Source: Terribacillus aidingensis
GTDB taxonomy: Bacteria; Bacillota; Bacilli; Bacillales; Amphibacillaceae
DNA: 64,000 nt
Assembly (NCBI RefSeq): GCF_040703035.1
Contig: NZ_CP159996.1
Coordinates: 1,894,001 to 1,958,000, forward strand
Direction: 5' to 3'
Shown here: positions 45,562-55,888 of the stretch, piece by piece
Position numbering within the stretch: the first letter of the stretch is position 1
Layout: each line of letters starts with the position of its first letter
Program-made: the position numbers and the translations under genes
The notes under the pieces: generated by a model
The model's database searches: none
What the model saw: only the letters and a program-made list of their open reading frames with translations
Told to the model about the DNA's origin: nothing

Positions 45562-46264
45562 TTAATTCCTCCTCCAGCCATCTAAGCTCTGTTTTGAAAG
45601 ATGCAAGCTTAGCTTCATCAACTTGCTGAGCATGCTGCATGTTCGCCACATTACGCTCCAGCTTCCGCTTGTAGTCCAGCCATTTTGCCCGGAAAGCTTC
45701 ATTTTTTTCCTTCAATAAGACAGGACCAAACAAAAGCTCCTTCTCACGTACATCTGCATCCTCGTGATAAATACTCTTTCCCTCACGAACAGCTACCAAC
45801 ACCTCATAAATATGGCCGGCTTCTTCTAAGATTTGTTCCTTCTGCAGGATGAATCCATTTTTCTGGAACCATTTGCGCAGAGCTCTGGCATCTATATTGG
45901 GCTGAACAATAAGCTGTTCTACACGACCAAGCTTTTCTTTGCCTTGTTCTAAAATTGATGCAATCAATGGACCGCCCATACCTGCGACAACGACTTGTTT
46001 TACCTCGTCTGGTTGAACAACTGCAAGTCCATCTCCTTTTCGTACATCTATTTGATCTGTTAAGCCTTGTAGCTTCACCTGTTTCTGAGCACTGCGATAT
46101 GGTCCCTCATTAATTTCTCCTGCTACAGCTTTGCTGGATGGATCCTGCAAACATACATAGCAAGGTAGATAAGCATGATCAGATCCAACATCGACAAAAT
46201 GCGCAGATTTCGGCAAATGGGCAGCGACTGCTGAAAGCCGCTCTGACAATGATAAAACGTTCAT
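45554..46264 (-). CDS. trmK: tRNA (adenine-22-N1) methyltransferase TrmK
   Basis: A 236-residue SAM-dependent enzyme that makes m1A22 in tRNA. The SAM-binding domain has HFVDVGSDHAYLPCYV, AGEINEGPYRSAQKQV, RKGDGLAVV and VVAGMGGPLIASIL; a C-terminal coiled coil (KRKLERNVANMQHAQQ) completes the family pattern. AAAGGAG lies 9 bases before the ATG at 46264, seven codons inside the open frame. Followed by yqfO as in B. subtilis. Confidence 0.94.
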   Translation of the reverse strand: MNVLSLSERLSAVAAHLPKSAHFVDVGSDHAYLPCYVCLQDPSSKAVAGEINEGPYRSAQKQVKLQGLTDQIDVRKGDGLAVVQPDEVKQVVVAGMGGPLIASILEQGKEKLGRVEQLIVQPNIDARALRKWFQKNGFILQKEQILEEAGHIYEVLVAVREGKSIYHEDADVREKELLFGPVLLKEKNEAFRAKWLDYKRKLERNVANMQHAQQVDEAKLASFKTELRWLEEELND

Positions 46265-46374
46265 TATATCCAACTCCTTTGTCAAATATACGTGTTTTTT
46301 GTAAAAAATCCTCCCACACTTTTTGCTGAGAGAATTTGCATTCGGCTTTCAATTTTTGTAAAATGTATGTATTC

Positions 46375-46441
46375 CTAAGGGCAATAAGAAAGCCCAGCCA
46401 CATGCGGTTACACACATGATAGCTGAGCGAAAGCCTTCTTA
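46375..46441. other. long imperfect hairpin between sigA and trmK
   Basis: On the minus strand AATAAGAAGGC pairs with the far GCTTTCTTATT, then CTCAGC with GCTGGG, and CATGTG with CATGTG by G-T pairs. No T tract follows on the minus strand. The first arm starts at the sigA stop codon. On the plus strand a TTGCAT-17-TAAAAT promoter-like pair (46337-46365) lies just upstream of it. Confidence 0.5.
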
Positions 46442-47560
46442 TTCCAGGAAATCTTTCAAGCGTTTGCTACGGCTTGGATGGCGAAGCTTGCGCAATGCTT
46501 TAGCTTCGATTTGACGGATACGCTCTCTGGTTACGCCGAATACCCGGCCGACTTCTTCAAGTGTTCTTGTTCTTCCGTCATCAAGTCCGAAACGCAGACG
46601 AAGCACATTCTCTTCCCGGTCAGTTAATGTATCAAGTACATCTTCCAACTGTTCTTTCAGCAATTCGTATGCTGCATGGTCAGAAGGAGAAGTTGCTTCC
46701 TGATCCTCAATAAAGTCCCCAAGATGGGAGTCATCTTCCTCACCAATTGGTGTTTCAAGGGATACAGGTTCTTGAGCAATTTTCAAGATTTCACGTACTT
46801 TTTCCGGTGTAAGCTCCATCTCTTCACCAATCTCTTCTGGAGACGGCTCACGCCCTAGATCCTGCAGGAGCTGACGCTGCACACGGATCAACTTATTGAT
46901 CGTTTCGACCATATGCACAGGAATACGAATTGTACGCGCTTGGTCAGCAATTGCACGAGTGATTGCCTGACGGATCCACCAAGTAGCATACGTACTGAAT
47001 TTGAAACCTTTACGATAATCAAATTTTTCAACTGCTTTAATGAGACCCATGTTACCTTCCTGGATTAAATCCAAGAACAGCATTCCACGTCCTACATAAC
47101 GTTTTGCAATACTTACTACTAGACGTAAGTTCGCTTCCGCCAATCGGCGTTTTGCCACTTCATCTCCAGCTTCGATACGTTCAGCCAGCGCAATTTCCTC
47201 TTTTGCTGACAATAAATCGACGCGGCCAATTTCTTTCAAGTACATGCGGACAGGGTCATTGATCTTGATGCCCAGTGGTACACTTAGGTCATTCAAGTCG
47301 AATTCTTCCTCTTTCGCAATTTGTTTCATATTCGGGTCCTGGTCGGATTCACCAATCACTTCCACATTTTGTTCGTTCAAGTGCTCGTAGATCTCATCCA
47401 TCTGATCGGAATCCAATTCAAAGCTTGCAAGACGCTCACTTACCTCTTCATAAGCAAGGACTCCACGCTTTTTACCCATTTCAACAAGGAGTTCTTTTGC
47501 TTGCTCCAATGTCATTTCAGTCTCATTCACTTTAGAACCTGCTGGCTTATTCTCTGCCAT
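46439..47560 (-). CDS. sigA: RNA polymerase housekeeping sigma factor SigA
   Basis: A 373-residue primary sigma factor. Region 1.1 is acidic (residues 1-90), region 1.2 is [13 protein letters not shown], region 2 contains [20 protein letters not shown] and [19 protein letters not shown], and region 4 ends in [21 protein letters not shown]. It directs transcription from TTGACA/TATAAT promoters, which are visible elsewhere in the window. The ATG at 47560 follows GGAAGGAGGAGG; an in-frame start six codons upstream lies in that site. It forms the operon dnaG-sigA. Confidence 0.97.
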   Translation of the reverse strand: MAENKPAGSKVNETEMTLEQAKELLVEMGKKRGVLAYEEVSERLASFELDSDQMDEIYEHLNEQNVEVIGESDQDPNMKQIAKEEEFDLNDLSVPLGIKINDPVRMYLKEIGRVDLLSAKEEIALAERIEAGDEVAKRRLAEANLRLVVSIAKRYVGRGMLFLDLIQEGNMGLIKAVEKFDYRKGFKFSTYATWWIRQAITRAIADQARTIRIPVHMVETINKLIRVQRQLLQDLGREPSPEEIGEEMELTPEKVREILKIAQEPVSLETPIGEEDDSHLGDFIEDQEATSPSDHAAYELLKEQLEDVLDTLTDREENVLRLRFGLDDGRTRTLEEVGRVFGVTRERIRQIEAKALRKLRHPSRSKRLKDFLE

Positions 47561-47597
47561 AAGTCCTCCTCCTTCCAAAACATCAAGCTATCTATTG

Positions 47598-49424
47598 TTA
47601 CAGAGAACTTTTTAAAGTTCTTCGTATTTCCATGATTTTCATGGCTATCTGTGCTGCCCGAATGGGATCATTTTCCTGTTCGGCTTGCCTCTGTTCGGCC
47701 AGCAGCTGGCTAATATCCGTCTTATTCACTTGCTCGCGTTTAATGGTGCGGATATAATCGCTGATTTCCTGATCACTGATATCCTCGACTACCGGCAGCA
47801 TAGCTGCCTGGATGACCAGCTGCTGCAAGGAAGGATCCTCCAGCGATGATACGAACTGGCTCACATCCGCATCATTGCCCTCTTCGTAAAAAGCATACAG
47901 ATGAGTGGCGATCACCTGGACCTGATCCGTTATAAATGAAGCCCCTAACTCTTCTTGCACTTTATCCGCAATTGCCGCTGTTCTAAGCATATGCGCCAAC
48001 AGCTGTTTTTCTGCCGTCTGAAAAGCAGTTGGTATTTTTTTTTCATAATTTCGACGGGATTGCTGCTTTGGAGCCGGTGCTTTAGCCGAATTGCTGGCTC
48101 CTCTCTTGCTTTCCCGTTTACGGAGTCTGGGCTCAAGATCGGCGACAAGCGTATCCAAGGAAAGGTCCATTGCGTTAGACAGCTCCCGCAGATAGTGTTC
48201 CCGTTCTACAGAGCTTTCAATCTGCGCAATCTCATCCAATACTTTTTCTACATACTGCAGGCGATCTCCTTCAAGTGAAAGGTTGAAGTCCTGCTTCAAG
48301 TAGTGCATCATGAAGGACATAGCCGTCAGTGCTGCATCGATGATGGATCGTTTGAACTTCTCTGCTCCATGCTCACGGATGTAGTCATCTGGATCCAAAC
48401 CGTCCCGAAGCATAGCAACACGCACATGATTGCCAGTTTTTTGCAGTATTTGCAAAGCTCGGTAAGTCGCTTCAAACCCCGCCTTATCGCCGTCATAACA
48501 AATGACAACCTGCTCTGCATACCGCTTTAAAAGCCTTGCCTGGGTCTCTGTCAGAGATGTCCCAAGCGTTGCAACCCCGTTTCTGACACCTGCTTGATGC
48601 GCTGCAATCACATCATTGTAACCCTCGAATACAACGACCTGACCCGTCTTACGAATTTCACTTCTGGCTAAGTCGAAATTGAACAGCATTCTTCCTTTTT
48701 GGAAAAGCTCACTTTCGGAACTGTTCAAGTACTTCGGTTCCTGACCTCCACCTAGTGTACGGCCACCGAAGCCTACTGTCTTACCGAGATGGTTCCGTAT
48801 CGGGAAAATAACGCGCCCCCGGAAGCGATCCTGAGGCTTATTTTCTTTATCGGTTGAAAAAAGACCTGTATGAAGCAGTTCTTGCGGCTTGTATCCTTTT
48901 CCTTCAAGGAATTTTACAGTAAAGTCTCTGCTGTTTGGTGCAAAGCCTAGCTGGAAGGTGTCAATCGTCTCATCCGTCAAACCGCGGCCGAGAAGATATT
49001 CATAACCAGTCTTACCTTCTTTCGTGTTGCGCAGCAAGTTATGGTAGAGCTTGACGACCCATTCGTTCGCCTCAAGTGCAGTCTGCTCTTCCCTGGATTG
49101 CCCGCGTTCCTGCTGTGCTGCTACAGAAGCAGGCACCTCTGTCCCGCTTCTCTCTGCAAGCTTTTGAACAGCCTGGGAAAAGGAAAGGCCTTCTAATTCC
49201 ATTAGAAAGGTAAATACATTTCCTCCCTTTCCACAACCGAAACAATGAAAAATCTGCTTTTCCTGGGTCACGGAGAATGATGGTGATTTTTCACCATGGA
49301 ATGGACAAAGCCCGAAGTAGTTCCGGCCTTGTTTCTTTAATTGGACATGCTCGCCGACCACATCGACGATATCATTTGACTTGCGGACTTCCTCGACTAT
49401 TTCTTCTGGTATTGCACCAGCCAT
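47598..49424 (-). CDS. dnaG: DNA primase
   Basis: A 608-residue primase that lays RNA primers at the replication fork. The CHC2 zinc site is C40, H43, C61, C64. The TOPRIM core has VVVFEGYNDVIAAHQAG and VICYDGDKAG with DGLDPDDY. The C-terminal part (from about residue 445) should bind the replicative helicase. The start has only a weak ribosome-binding site (GGTGATG), in keeping with low DnaG levels. It lies upstream of sigA, the macromolecular synthesis operon arrangement without rpsU. Confidence 0.97.
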   Translation of the reverse strand: MAGAIPEEIVEEVRKSNDIVDVVGEHVQLKKQGRNYFGLCPFHGEKSPSFSVTQEKQIFHCFGCGKGGNVFTFLMELEGLSFSQAVQKLAERSGTEVPASVAAQQERGQSREEQTALEANEWVVKLYHNLLRNTKEGKTGYEYLLGRGLTDETIDTFQLGFAPNSRDFTVKFLEGKGYKPQELLHTGLFSTDKENKPQDRFRGRVIFPIRNHLGKTVGFGGRTLGGGQEPKYLNSSESELFQKGRMLFNFDLARSEIRKTGQVVVFEGYNDVIAAHQAGVRNGVATLGTSLTETQARLLKRYAEQVVICYDGDKAGFEATYRALQILQKTGNHVRVAMLRDGLDPDDYIREHGAEKFKRSIIDAALTAMSFMMHYLKQDFNLSLEGDRLQYVEKVLDEIAQIESSVEREHYLRELSNAMDLSLDTLVADLEPRLRKRESKRGASNSAKAPAPKQQSRRNYEKKIPTAFQTAEKQLLAHMLRTAAIADKVQEELGASFITDQVQVIATHLYAFYEEGNDADVSQFVSSLEDPSLQQLVIQAAMLPVVEDISDQEISDYIRTIKREQVNKTDISQLLAEQRQAEQENDPIRAAQIAMKIMEIRRTLKSSL

Positions 49425-49447
49425 TTCACATCACCAACCTATATAAT

Positions 49448-49918
49448 TCAACAACTTCCGTCTGATTCCTGCATTTTTCGACAAAAAGACGAAAAAATAG
49501 TAAGGAATCTTCTTCTGTCGGCAGCTGTCAGCTTGGAAGGTCCCTTAATTCGTTTGCCCTGTCGTTGATTTTGGATTCGCATATGCTTTCTTAGAAGGAT
49601 CTCATCGGCATCGTCCTCCGTAATCAGCTCTCCGCGAGGTGTGATGACTGTTACGTCCTTGGCTGTGAGCAAAGTAGCCAAAGCTAGGTCTTGAGTTACA
49701 ACACAAGCTCCAGACGTTATATGGTTCAGAATATACCAATCCACCGCCTGATCCACTGGATCAAGAACCACCCAGGAGGCATCTGAATCACTGCTCAGAT
49801 GATTGATTGTGGTTACGAATCGGACAGGAACGTGATAGGCTGCACATGCAGAAACAATCTCCTTCTTGACAGGACAGCTATCTGCATCCACATAGACAAT
49901 AGGGTTATGTGATTTCAT
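49448..49918 (-). CDS. yqxD: UPF0178 (DUF188) protein YqxD
   Basis: A 156-residue protein of the YaiI/YqxD family, a PIN-like nuclease fold by homology. Conserved acidic residues are in VYVDADSCPVKKEI and VVTQDLALATLL. The C-terminal KRIKGPSKLTAADRRRF is basic and may bind nucleic acid. It is the first gene of yqxD-dnaG-sigA, as in B. subtilis. Function is unproven. Confidence 0.9.
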   Translation of the reverse strand: MKSHNPIVYVDADSCPVKKEIVSACAAYHVPVRFVTTINHLSSDSDASWVVLDPVDQAVDWYILNHITSGACVVTQDLALATLLTAKDVTVITPRGELITEDDADEILLRKHMRIQNQRQGKRIKGPSKLTAADRRRFLTIFSSFCRKMQESDGSC

Positions 49919-50061
49919 GTCTCACTAATTCTACAATAAAATGCGGAATCCTTCCTTTTTCGTAAAATTTTTATAAAGCTTTTTACCTCAAGGGTTACCA
50001 ATTAAACTTTTTTCATACTAACAACATTTTTTCACAAAAACTAATTATAATACAAAGTATT
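49919..50061. other. non-coding stretch upstream of yqxD
   Basis: An AT-rich region, presumably holding the yqxD-dnaG-sigA promoter. No convincing -35/-10 pair or other element could be named. Confidence 0.4.
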
Positions 50062-50088
50062 TAAAAAAGCCATTATTTTAACTGGCGT
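50060..50088 (-). terminator. terminator after the acyltransferase remnant
   Basis: On the minus strand GCCAgTTA / TAATGGC with loop AAA, then TTTTTT. It sits right after the TGA at 50089-50091 that would end the unbroken acyltransferase frame. Confidence 0.6.
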
Positions 50089-50229
50089 TCAGGAAGCCTT
50101 TGATTGCTTCGGCAGACTGCTGTTTCTTGGTAATTTACCAAAGAATAACGAAGCAAAAGGCACAAAGCGATGACAGAGATAAATGATCAAAAAACAAAGT
50201 CCCATTACAGCGAGATAACGGAGCATTAT
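50089..50229 (-). pseudogene. detached last membrane helix of the acyltransferase (same frame after TAG)
   Basis: Directly after the TAG at 50230-50232 the same frame stays open for 46 codons to a TGA at 50089-50091. The translation (LRYLAVMGLCFLIIYLCHRF, then VPFASLFFGKLPR) is a hydrophobic helix with basic tail, as expected for the final helix of an acyltransferase-3 protein. No ribosome-binding site precedes it, so it is unlikely to be made on its own. Confidence 0.7.
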
Positions 50230-51192
50230 CTATATATGAAATAAATAGTTGCTGTATGCAGGGATTGTTCTGGTTACATAATCCAGAATGAGCGGATGCA
50301 GCAGATAGTAACCGAAGGAATAGCTCGCAATTTGCTGTAATCTGGCTAATGTTGACGGCGAAAGCTTGTCTGCCAAAGATTCAGTAATCCGGAATATGCT
50401 GTAACAGCCTGTTATAAGGAAAACATAATTTACACTCTCATATAAAATGTTGTTCCATTCAAATGCACCGAGAGTTCCGGAGAAATAATAATAAACCGCT
50501 ATGGCTGATCCTGCTATACCACTGATCAGCAGCCATCCCCAGGTAGTCCAGCGTCTGCTTTTCGCTTTTTCCCTATCATAGTGTATGCCTATCCATCCTC
50601 CGAGCAATAACGTACCCATTAATTGCAGAAATAACGGAAAAGGGCTCAATGGCACGAACGTCTGCAGGGCAATATAGCCTAATTGCAGCAAGCCGCCGAA
50701 CACAAACATATATTTTCTAAAGATAGCAACTTTATGATCCAGCCAAATCAGCAAAGGCAAAACGACATATATTTGAACAATGAGAAATATAAAGTGCAGC
50801 TGATAGTAGCTTTCTCCAAAGAGTATCCGCTTGGCGATAGCTGCTGGATGGAGATCTCCAAAGCCGAGAATCACTTTATGCACTTCGTACACAAGAGCCC
50901 AAATGATGTAAGGAATCAGGATAAAGCTGACTCGCTTCTTGTAATAATCTTTCCATAAGGACTTTGTCAGTTTTTTGTGCTTGTATTGATAAAAGAAAAC
51001 CAGACCGGTAATAGCTATAAACAACCCTGCTTCTATCCGGATGATCCTATTCAAAAAATGATATTTCTCGTACGCATCGCCTGCAAATGGAAGAACTGTT
51101 GCATATGCACCTGTCACATGGACGAGCACGACAAGTGACATTGCCAAGAGTCTCATCAGATAGATCGATTGGATCTGCTGTTGTTTTTTCAT
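50230..51192 (-). CDS. acyltransferase family 3 membrane protein, cut short by an in-frame TAG
   Basis: A 320-residue integral membrane O-acyltransferase of the acyltransferase-3/OafA-IcaC type: QSIYLMRLLAMSLVVLVHVTG with the catalytic His in the first helix, LQLHF-like YQLHFIFLIVQIYVVLP, and about nine further helices. Such enzymes acetylate or succinylate wall and surface polysaccharides. The ATG at 51192 follows AAGGAG. The protein ends at YLFHI before the last expected helix, which continues in frame after the TAG, so the gene looks recently truncated. It sits between yqfL and yqxD and is not part of the B. subtilis order. Confidence 0.8.
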   Translation of the reverse strand: MKKQQQIQSIYLMRLLAMSLVVLVHVTGAYATVLPFAGDAYEKYHFLNRIIRIEAGLFIAITGLVFFYQYKHKKLTKSLWKDYYKKRVSFILIPYIIWALVYEVHKVILGFGDLHPAAIAKRILFGESYYQLHFIFLIVQIYVVLPLLIWLDHKVAIFRKYMFVFGGLLQLGYIALQTFVPLSPFPLFLQLMGTLLLGGWIGIHYDREKAKSRRWTTWGWLLISGIAGSAIAVYYYFSGTLGAFEWNNILYESVNYVFLITGCYSIFRITESLADKLSPSTLARLQQIASYSFGYYLLHPLILDYVTRTIPAYSNYLFHI

Positions 51193-51221
51193 GTTAGGTC
51201 TCCTTGTAGACGTCATTTACG

Positions 51222-51270
51222 AAACAGAAGAGGCAACAACAGATGCCTGCCGTTACCTCTTCTGTTTTTA
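51222..51270. terminator. inverted repeat between yqfL and the acyltransferase
   Basis: AAACAGAAGAGG (51222-51233) pairs with CCTCTTCTGTTT (51256-51267). A T run follows on the plus strand but only TTTC on the minus strand, so termination after yqfL may be incomplete. Confidence 0.5.
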
Positions 51271-51337
51271 TCGTAAAGATTTTACCGGAGGACCGTCAAC
51301 ATGATAAACAGAATCTTAACACTAACTTTGTATTAAC

Positions 51338-52147
51338 TTAATCCTGTTGGTTGCGGACAGTCAAGATACTATTGGCAGTTTCTTCAACTGCTTTATTGGA
51401 AACATCAATTACACGACAGCCGATACGTTCGGCAATCTTATCAAAATGTTCCAGTTCATGATTGATTCGGTCGATATTGGCATAGCTCGCTTGATCCCCC
51501 AGACCGAGCGCTTTTAGACGTTCCTTGCGGATATCGTTTAGCTTCTCTGGACTGATGCGTAGACCGATACATTTAGAAGGATCCACTTGGAAAAGTTCCC
51601 GAGGCGGATCTACTTCCGGGACAATCGGTACATTGGCGACTTTCAGACGTTTATGCGCCAGATACTGTGATAATGGCGTTTTGGATGTGCGCGATACACC
51701 AATGAGTACAATATCAGCCCTTGCAATACCACGTGGATCACGTCCATCGTCATAACGAACCGCAAATTCGATCGCTTCAATTCTGCGGAAATAATCTTCA
51801 TCAAGACGATGGACAAGGCCTGGCTGAAGCTTTGGTTTCTGATGGAACATATCAGCCATCGCATCCATAAGCGGACCCATCAGGTCGATGCAAGGTATAC
51901 CGTGCCTTTGTGCTTCGCTAGTAAGGAAAGCCCGGAAATCCGGATTGACCATCGTGAAGGCGATGATTGATGGACGTTCGTTTGCTTGTTTCAGCGTTTC
52001 TTCCAATATAGCTGTGTTCTCTACGTAGGGAACTCGCTGCAAAGCAAACGGCTCTTCCAAATTAAACTGACTTAATGCTGCTTTAACGACTAGCTCTGCT
52101 GTTTCCCCTACAGAATCTGATACAACATAGACGATAGGTTTCTCCAT
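51338..52147 (-). CDS. yqfL: pyruvate, phosphate dikinase regulatory-type protein YqfL
   Basis: A 269-residue DUF299/PSRP family bifunctional kinase-phosphorylase. The P-loop is [12 protein letters not shown] (about residue 148), with ISDSVG-like [11 protein letters not shown] at the N-terminus and [11 protein letters not shown] after the P-loop. In other bacteria it controls PPDK or PEP synthase by ADP-dependent phosphorylation; in B. subtilis YqfL modulates CcpN, the gene just upstream. It follows ccpN after 21 bases, one operon. CAGGAGGGG precedes the ATG. Confidence 0.94.
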   Translation of the reverse strand: MEKPIVYVVSDSVGETAELVVKAALSQFNLEEPFALQRVPYVENTAILEETLKQANERPSIIAFTMVNPDFRAFLTSEAQRHGIPCIDLMGPLMDAMADMFHQKPKLQPGLVHRLDEDYFRRIEAIEFAVRYDDGRDPRGIARADIVLIGVSRTSKTPLSQYLAHKRLKVANVPIVPEVDPPRELFQVDPSKCIGLRISPEKLNDIRKERLKALGLGDQASYANIDRINHELEHFDKIAERIGCRVIDVSNKAVEETANSILTVRNQQD

Positions 52148-52168
52148 CGGTTCCCCTCCTGGATATAT

Positions 52169-52801
52169 TTACATAAGTTCATTTCGAGCAAGTTCCACAA
52201 AAGCCTTTGTGATCGTTGTCTTTGTAATACGTCCAACTACTTTGGCACCTGCCTCAGTTGATCTTTCTATGACCGGAAGACTGTCGATTTGTTTATCAAT
52301 CAACCGATTGGCCGCTTCCACCAGCAATTCATCCGGATAACAAACGGCTACGTTCGGCATCCTCGTCATGATGATATGAACTGGAATTTCCTGCAGTACC
52401 TGATTGCCGATACTTGCTCGCAGCAGATCCTTACGAGAAACGACTCCAACGAGATTGTTGTCTTGATCGACTGCAAAAAGCGTTCCGACATCACTCAGGA
52501 ACATTGCACTGATCGCGTCATAAGCTGAATCATCCTCTTTGACGACAATCGGCATCGATTGGAAGGTCTCTACTTTGTATTTCATCAGTTTTTCTGTAAT
52601 GATTTCTGAACCTGTTTTACCCGTATAGAAGTAACCAACACGCGGTCTTGCATCCAGGAAACCTACCATTGTCAGGATCGCCAAATCCGGACGCAAAGTC
52701 GCCCGTGTCAGATTAAGCCGCTCCGCGATCTGTTCTCCTGTAATCGGACCCGCTTCTTTCACAATCGCGATAATCTGCTGTTGTCTTTTAGACAAATCCA
52801 T
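52169..52801 (-). CDS. ccpN: transcriptional repressor CcpN
   Basis: A 210-residue regulator: an N-terminal helix-turn-helix (QIIAIVKEAGPITGEQIAER ... ATLRPDLAILTMVG) and two CBS domains (residues 80-200, e.g. VGTLFAVDQDNNLVGVVSRKDLL). CcpN represses gluconeogenic genes gapB and pckA in B. subtilis during glycolysis, sensing nucleotides through the CBS pair. The ATG at 52801 is set by AGAGGTGA; upstream in-frame starts lie inside that site. It forms an operon with yqfL. Confidence 0.93.
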   Translation of the reverse strand: MDLSKRQQQIIAIVKEAGPITGEQIAERLNLTRATLRPDLAILTMVGFLDARPRVGYFYTGKTGSEIITEKLMKYKVETFQSMPIVVKEDDSAYDAISAMFLSDVGTLFAVDQDNNLVGVVSRKDLLRASIGNQVLQEIPVHIIMTRMPNVAVCYPDELLVEAANRLIDKQIDSLPVIERSTEAGAKVVGRITKTTITKAFVELARNELM

Positions 52802-52829
52802 GTTCATCACCTCTATCCAAGAACTGCCC

Positions 52830-54917
52830 TCATTGGACCTGTTTCCACTGTACTTTTGTCACATCTGCATAGCTGAGAATCAGTGCAGCCAATTGGTTCA
52901 ATAATGATAAGCGGTTCGTTTTTAATTTTTCATCCTCTGCCATGACCATTGTATGGTCGAAGAATGCATGGATAGTGTCAGCGAACGCTGCCAGCGTATC
53001 CAGAGCTTCTTTCGCTTGACGGTTGCTTGCAGCTTCCATATAAGCTTTTTTGTTCTCATCGAGCTTGCTGTAGAGCTGCTTCTCGTATTCATTTTCGAAT
53101 AACGCTTCCTCTACCCCATGATCAGCACCTTTTTTAGCAAGGTTGATGACGCGTCCCAATGCTTCCTGAGTTGGTTTGAAGCTCTCATCCTGACGCAATA
53201 CTTGCAATGTTTTCGCTTTAGCAAGTGTGTACGGATAGTTACCGATTTGTACAGAAAGAACGGCTTCCACAACATCATGAGAGATACCTTCTTCTTTCAG
53301 CAATTGAGAAGCACGCTGGTGGAAGAAATTGCGAATATCTTCTGTATAGGTATCCTTTTCAACAGTCGGCAAAGCTTGCTGCTCAAACAATTCCACTGTG
53401 CGATCGACTATCTCTTCTACCGTGATCTGCCAGTCTGTCTTCAACAGCATTTGGATGATACCAATTGCCTGACGGCGTAAACCATAAGGATCCTGTGAAC
53501 CAGTCGGAACATTGCCGATTACCATGCTTCCAACGATTGTGTCCAGTTTATCGGCAATGCTGACAATCGTACCTTCCACAGACTCAGGAAGCTCTCCATG
53601 AGAGGAAAGCGGCATATACTGTTCGCGAATTGCTTGGGCTACTTCTTCAGCTTCGCCGAAGTGGCGTGCATATTTCTCACCCATGATACCTTGAAGTTCA
53701 GTGAATTCGTTCACCATATTCGTCACAAGGTCAAATTTGGCGATGCTTGCAGCGCGCTCTGCTCGAGCTGACGTTTCCGAATCGATAGCTGCAGCTTCAC
53801 TAATCATCTTCGCAATCTTCGTTACTCGGTCCACTTTATCCTGCAAGGTACCGAGTTCTACTTGATACACCATTTTAGACAGCTTTTCTTGCGCTTTCTC
53901 AATCGGCTGCGCTTTATCCTCCGCATAGAAGAATTCGGCATCCTGAAGTCTGGCACGAAGCACCTTTTCGTTTCCGCGTGCTACATTCTCCAAATGATCG
54001 CTGTTTCCGTTACGTACACCGATGAAATGCGGTAACAGCTGCCCAGACGTGTCTGTAACTGGGAAGTAACGCTGATGTTCCTTCATGCTCGTAATCAGCA
54101 CTTCTTGCGGCAAATCCAGGAAGCTGGCAGCAAAATCGCCATGGAATACAGTCGGGTATTCCACCAAATACAGCACTTCCTCCAAAAGATCTTCATCAAT
54201 TGGAATTTGCCAGCCGTTTGCAGTTTCCAATTGACGAATACCATCGATGATCATCTGTTGACGCTTCTCCTGATCCACAATAACAAATTGCTCTTCCAGT
54301 ACAGATGCATAAACAGAAGGATTATCAATTGTAGCTGTTTTTCCAAGGAATCGATGACCGTAAGTAAGATTTGATGATGCTGTTCCCGCTATCTCCATTG
54401 GAATGACCGCTTCACCATACAATGCTACGATCCAGCGAATTGGTCGTGCATAACGCAAGCTGCCGGATCCCCAGCGCATATTCTTAGGGAAATGCAGACT
54501 GAGCAGCACATCTTTGAAAGCTGGAAGCAAGTCTGTAGCATGCTGACCTTTGACAAACTTCTTCACAAAGATATATTCTGTTCCATCCACGTCTTTCGTA
54601 TAGATATCATCAACTGAAGCACCTTGACCGCGCGTGAAACCTTGTGCTGCCTTCGACCATTGTCCTGCTTCATCTTTTGCGATTCGAAGTGCAGGTCCTT
54701 TCACTTCTTCTTCGATGTCAGGCTGCTTATCGGAAAGTGCTAGGATTGAAACAGCCACACGTCTCGGTGTTGCTTGTACAAGTACCTTTTCAAAGGAGAG
54801 ACCCAGCTCATTCAGCCATGCTGTCGTTTTGGTTTCTAACTGCTCAATCGTGCCAGGCAAAAACCGTGCTGGCATTTCTTCTAAGCCAATTTCGAAAAGT
54901 ACATCCTTATTTTGCAT
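52830..54917 (-). CDS. glyS: glycine-tRNA ligase beta subunit
   Basis: A 695-residue subunit of the alpha2-beta2 glycyl-tRNA synthetase, responsible for tRNA recognition. It begins [17 protein letters not shown] and has the family stretches [20 protein letters not shown] and the C-terminal anticodon-binding domain ([22 protein letters not shown] in part). The second ATG (54917) is placed 9 bases from AAGGAG; the first (54923) is only 3 bases away. It overlaps the end of glyQ by 11 bases, so it is coupled. Confidence 0.95.
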   Translation of the reverse strand: MQNKDVLFEIGLEEMPARFLPGTIEQLETKTTAWLNELGLSFEKVLVQATPRRVAVSILALSDKQPDIEEEVKGPALRIAKDEAGQWSKAAQGFTRGQGASVDDIYTKDVDGTEYIFVKKFVKGQHATDLLPAFKDVLLSLHFPKNMRWGSGSLRYARPIRWIVALYGEAVIPMEIAGTASSNLTYGHRFLGKTATIDNPSVYASVLEEQFVIVDQEKRQQMIIDGIRQLETANGWQIPIDEDLLEEVLYLVEYPTVFHGDFAASFLDLPQEVLITSMKEHQRYFPVTDTSGQLLPHFIGVRNGNSDHLENVARGNEKVLRARLQDAEFFYAEDKAQPIEKAQEKLSKMVYQVELGTLQDKVDRVTKIAKMISEAAAIDSETSARAERAASIAKFDLVTNMVNEFTELQGIMGEKYARHFGEAEEVAQAIREQYMPLSSHGELPESVEGTIVSIADKLDTIVGSMVIGNVPTGSQDPYGLRRQAIGIIQMLLKTDWQITVEEIVDRTVELFEQQALPTVEKDTYTEDIRNFFHQRASQLLKEEGISHDVVEAVLSVQIGNYPYTLAKAKTLQVLRQDESFKPTQEALGRVINLAKKGADHGVEEALFENEYEKQLYSKLDENKKAYMEAASNRQAKEALDTLAAFADTIHAFFDHTMVMAEDEKLKTNRLSLLNQLAALILSYADVTKVQWKQVQ

Positions 54918-55797
54918 GCTCATCCGCTCCTTCTTTCAGCATTGGGAAGCCAAGTCGTTCCCGTTCTGCTACATAGCTCTTCGCAATGGATCTGGCCAAG
55001 TTACGTACTCTGCCGATATAACCAGTTCGCTCTGTCACTGAGATGGCGCCTTTGGCATCGAGCAAGTTGAATGTGTGGGAACATTTCAACACGTAATCAT
55101 ACGCAGGGAAGACAAGCCCTTGATCCATGATCCGCTTCGCTTCTTTTTCGTACATATCAAACAGCTGGAACAGCATGTCTGTATCAGATTCTTTAAAAGT
55201 ATATGTGCTATGCTCAAACTCCGGCTGCTTGAAGATATCAGCTACTGTAACGCCATCTGTCCATTCGAGCTCGAAAACATTCTCTTTATCTTGAATGTAA
55301 GAAGCAAGTCGTTCCAGACCATATGTAATCTCAACGGAAACGGGTTTTGCTTCCAAGCCGCCGATTTGCTGGAAATACGTGAACTGCGTGATTTCCATAC
55401 CATCAAGCCAAACCTCCCAGCCAAGTCCAGCGGCACCAAGTGTCGGGTTCTCCCAGTTATCCTCAACAAAACGGATATCATGCTTCAATGGATCGATGCC
55501 CAACTTGCGAAGAGAGTCCAAGTATAGTTCCTGGATATTGTCTGGTGAAGGCTTCATGATCACCTGGAATTGATGATGCTGGTATAAACGGTTCGGGTTT
55601 TCCCCGTATCGGCCATCAGCTGGGCGTCGGGAAGGCTCTACATAAGCTACGTTCCACGGTTCAGGTCCAAGGCTGCGCAATAAAGTCATAGGGCTCATTG
55701 TTCCTGCCCCTTTTTCTACATCATACGCCTGCATCAATAGACAGCCCTGGTCTGACCAATGCTTTTGTAACGTCAAAATCATATTTTGGATATTCAT
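54907..55797 (-). CDS. glyQ: glycine-tRNA ligase alpha subunit
   Basis: A 296-residue catalytic alpha subunit that activates glycine. Class II motifs are seen in [41 protein letters not shown] (in parts), [10 protein letters not shown] and [11 protein letters not shown]. It forms the synthetase with GlyS. GGAGGG lies before the ATG. The operon is controlled by a T-box leader that senses uncharged tRNA-Gly. Confidence 0.97.
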   Translation of the reverse strand: MNIQNMILTLQKHWSDQGCLLMQAYDVEKGAGTMSPMTLLRSLGPEPWNVAYVEPSRRPADGRYGENPNRLYQHHQFQVIMKPSPDNIQELYLDSLRKLGIDPLKHDIRFVEDNWENPTLGAAGLGWEVWLDGMEITQFTYFQQIGGLEAKPVSVEITYGLERLASYIQDKENVFELEWTDGVTVADIFKQPEFEHSTYTFKESDTDMLFQLFDMYEKEAKRIMDQGLVFPAYDYVLKCSHTFNLLDAKGAISVTERTGYIGRVRNLARSIAKSYVAERERLGFPMLKEGADEHAK

Positions 55798-55843
55798 CGG
55801 ATTCCCTCCATCTTCTTTTCATCAACGTCTGGATGGACAAAGA

Positions 55844-55888
55844 AAAATCCCGTCCTTATGCTGCTTAAACAGCATAGGGACGGGATTA
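55844..55888 (-). terminator. T-box terminator of the glyQS leader
   Basis: AATCCCGTCCCTATGCTG / CAGCATAAGGACGGGATT with a six-base loop, followed by a T run on the minus strand. It competes with the antiterminator containing the T-box. Confidence 0.9.

Noticed and set aside
46375..46441. standard terminator of sigA
   Set aside because: No T run follows on the minus strand, so I list it as a structured element and not as a terminator.
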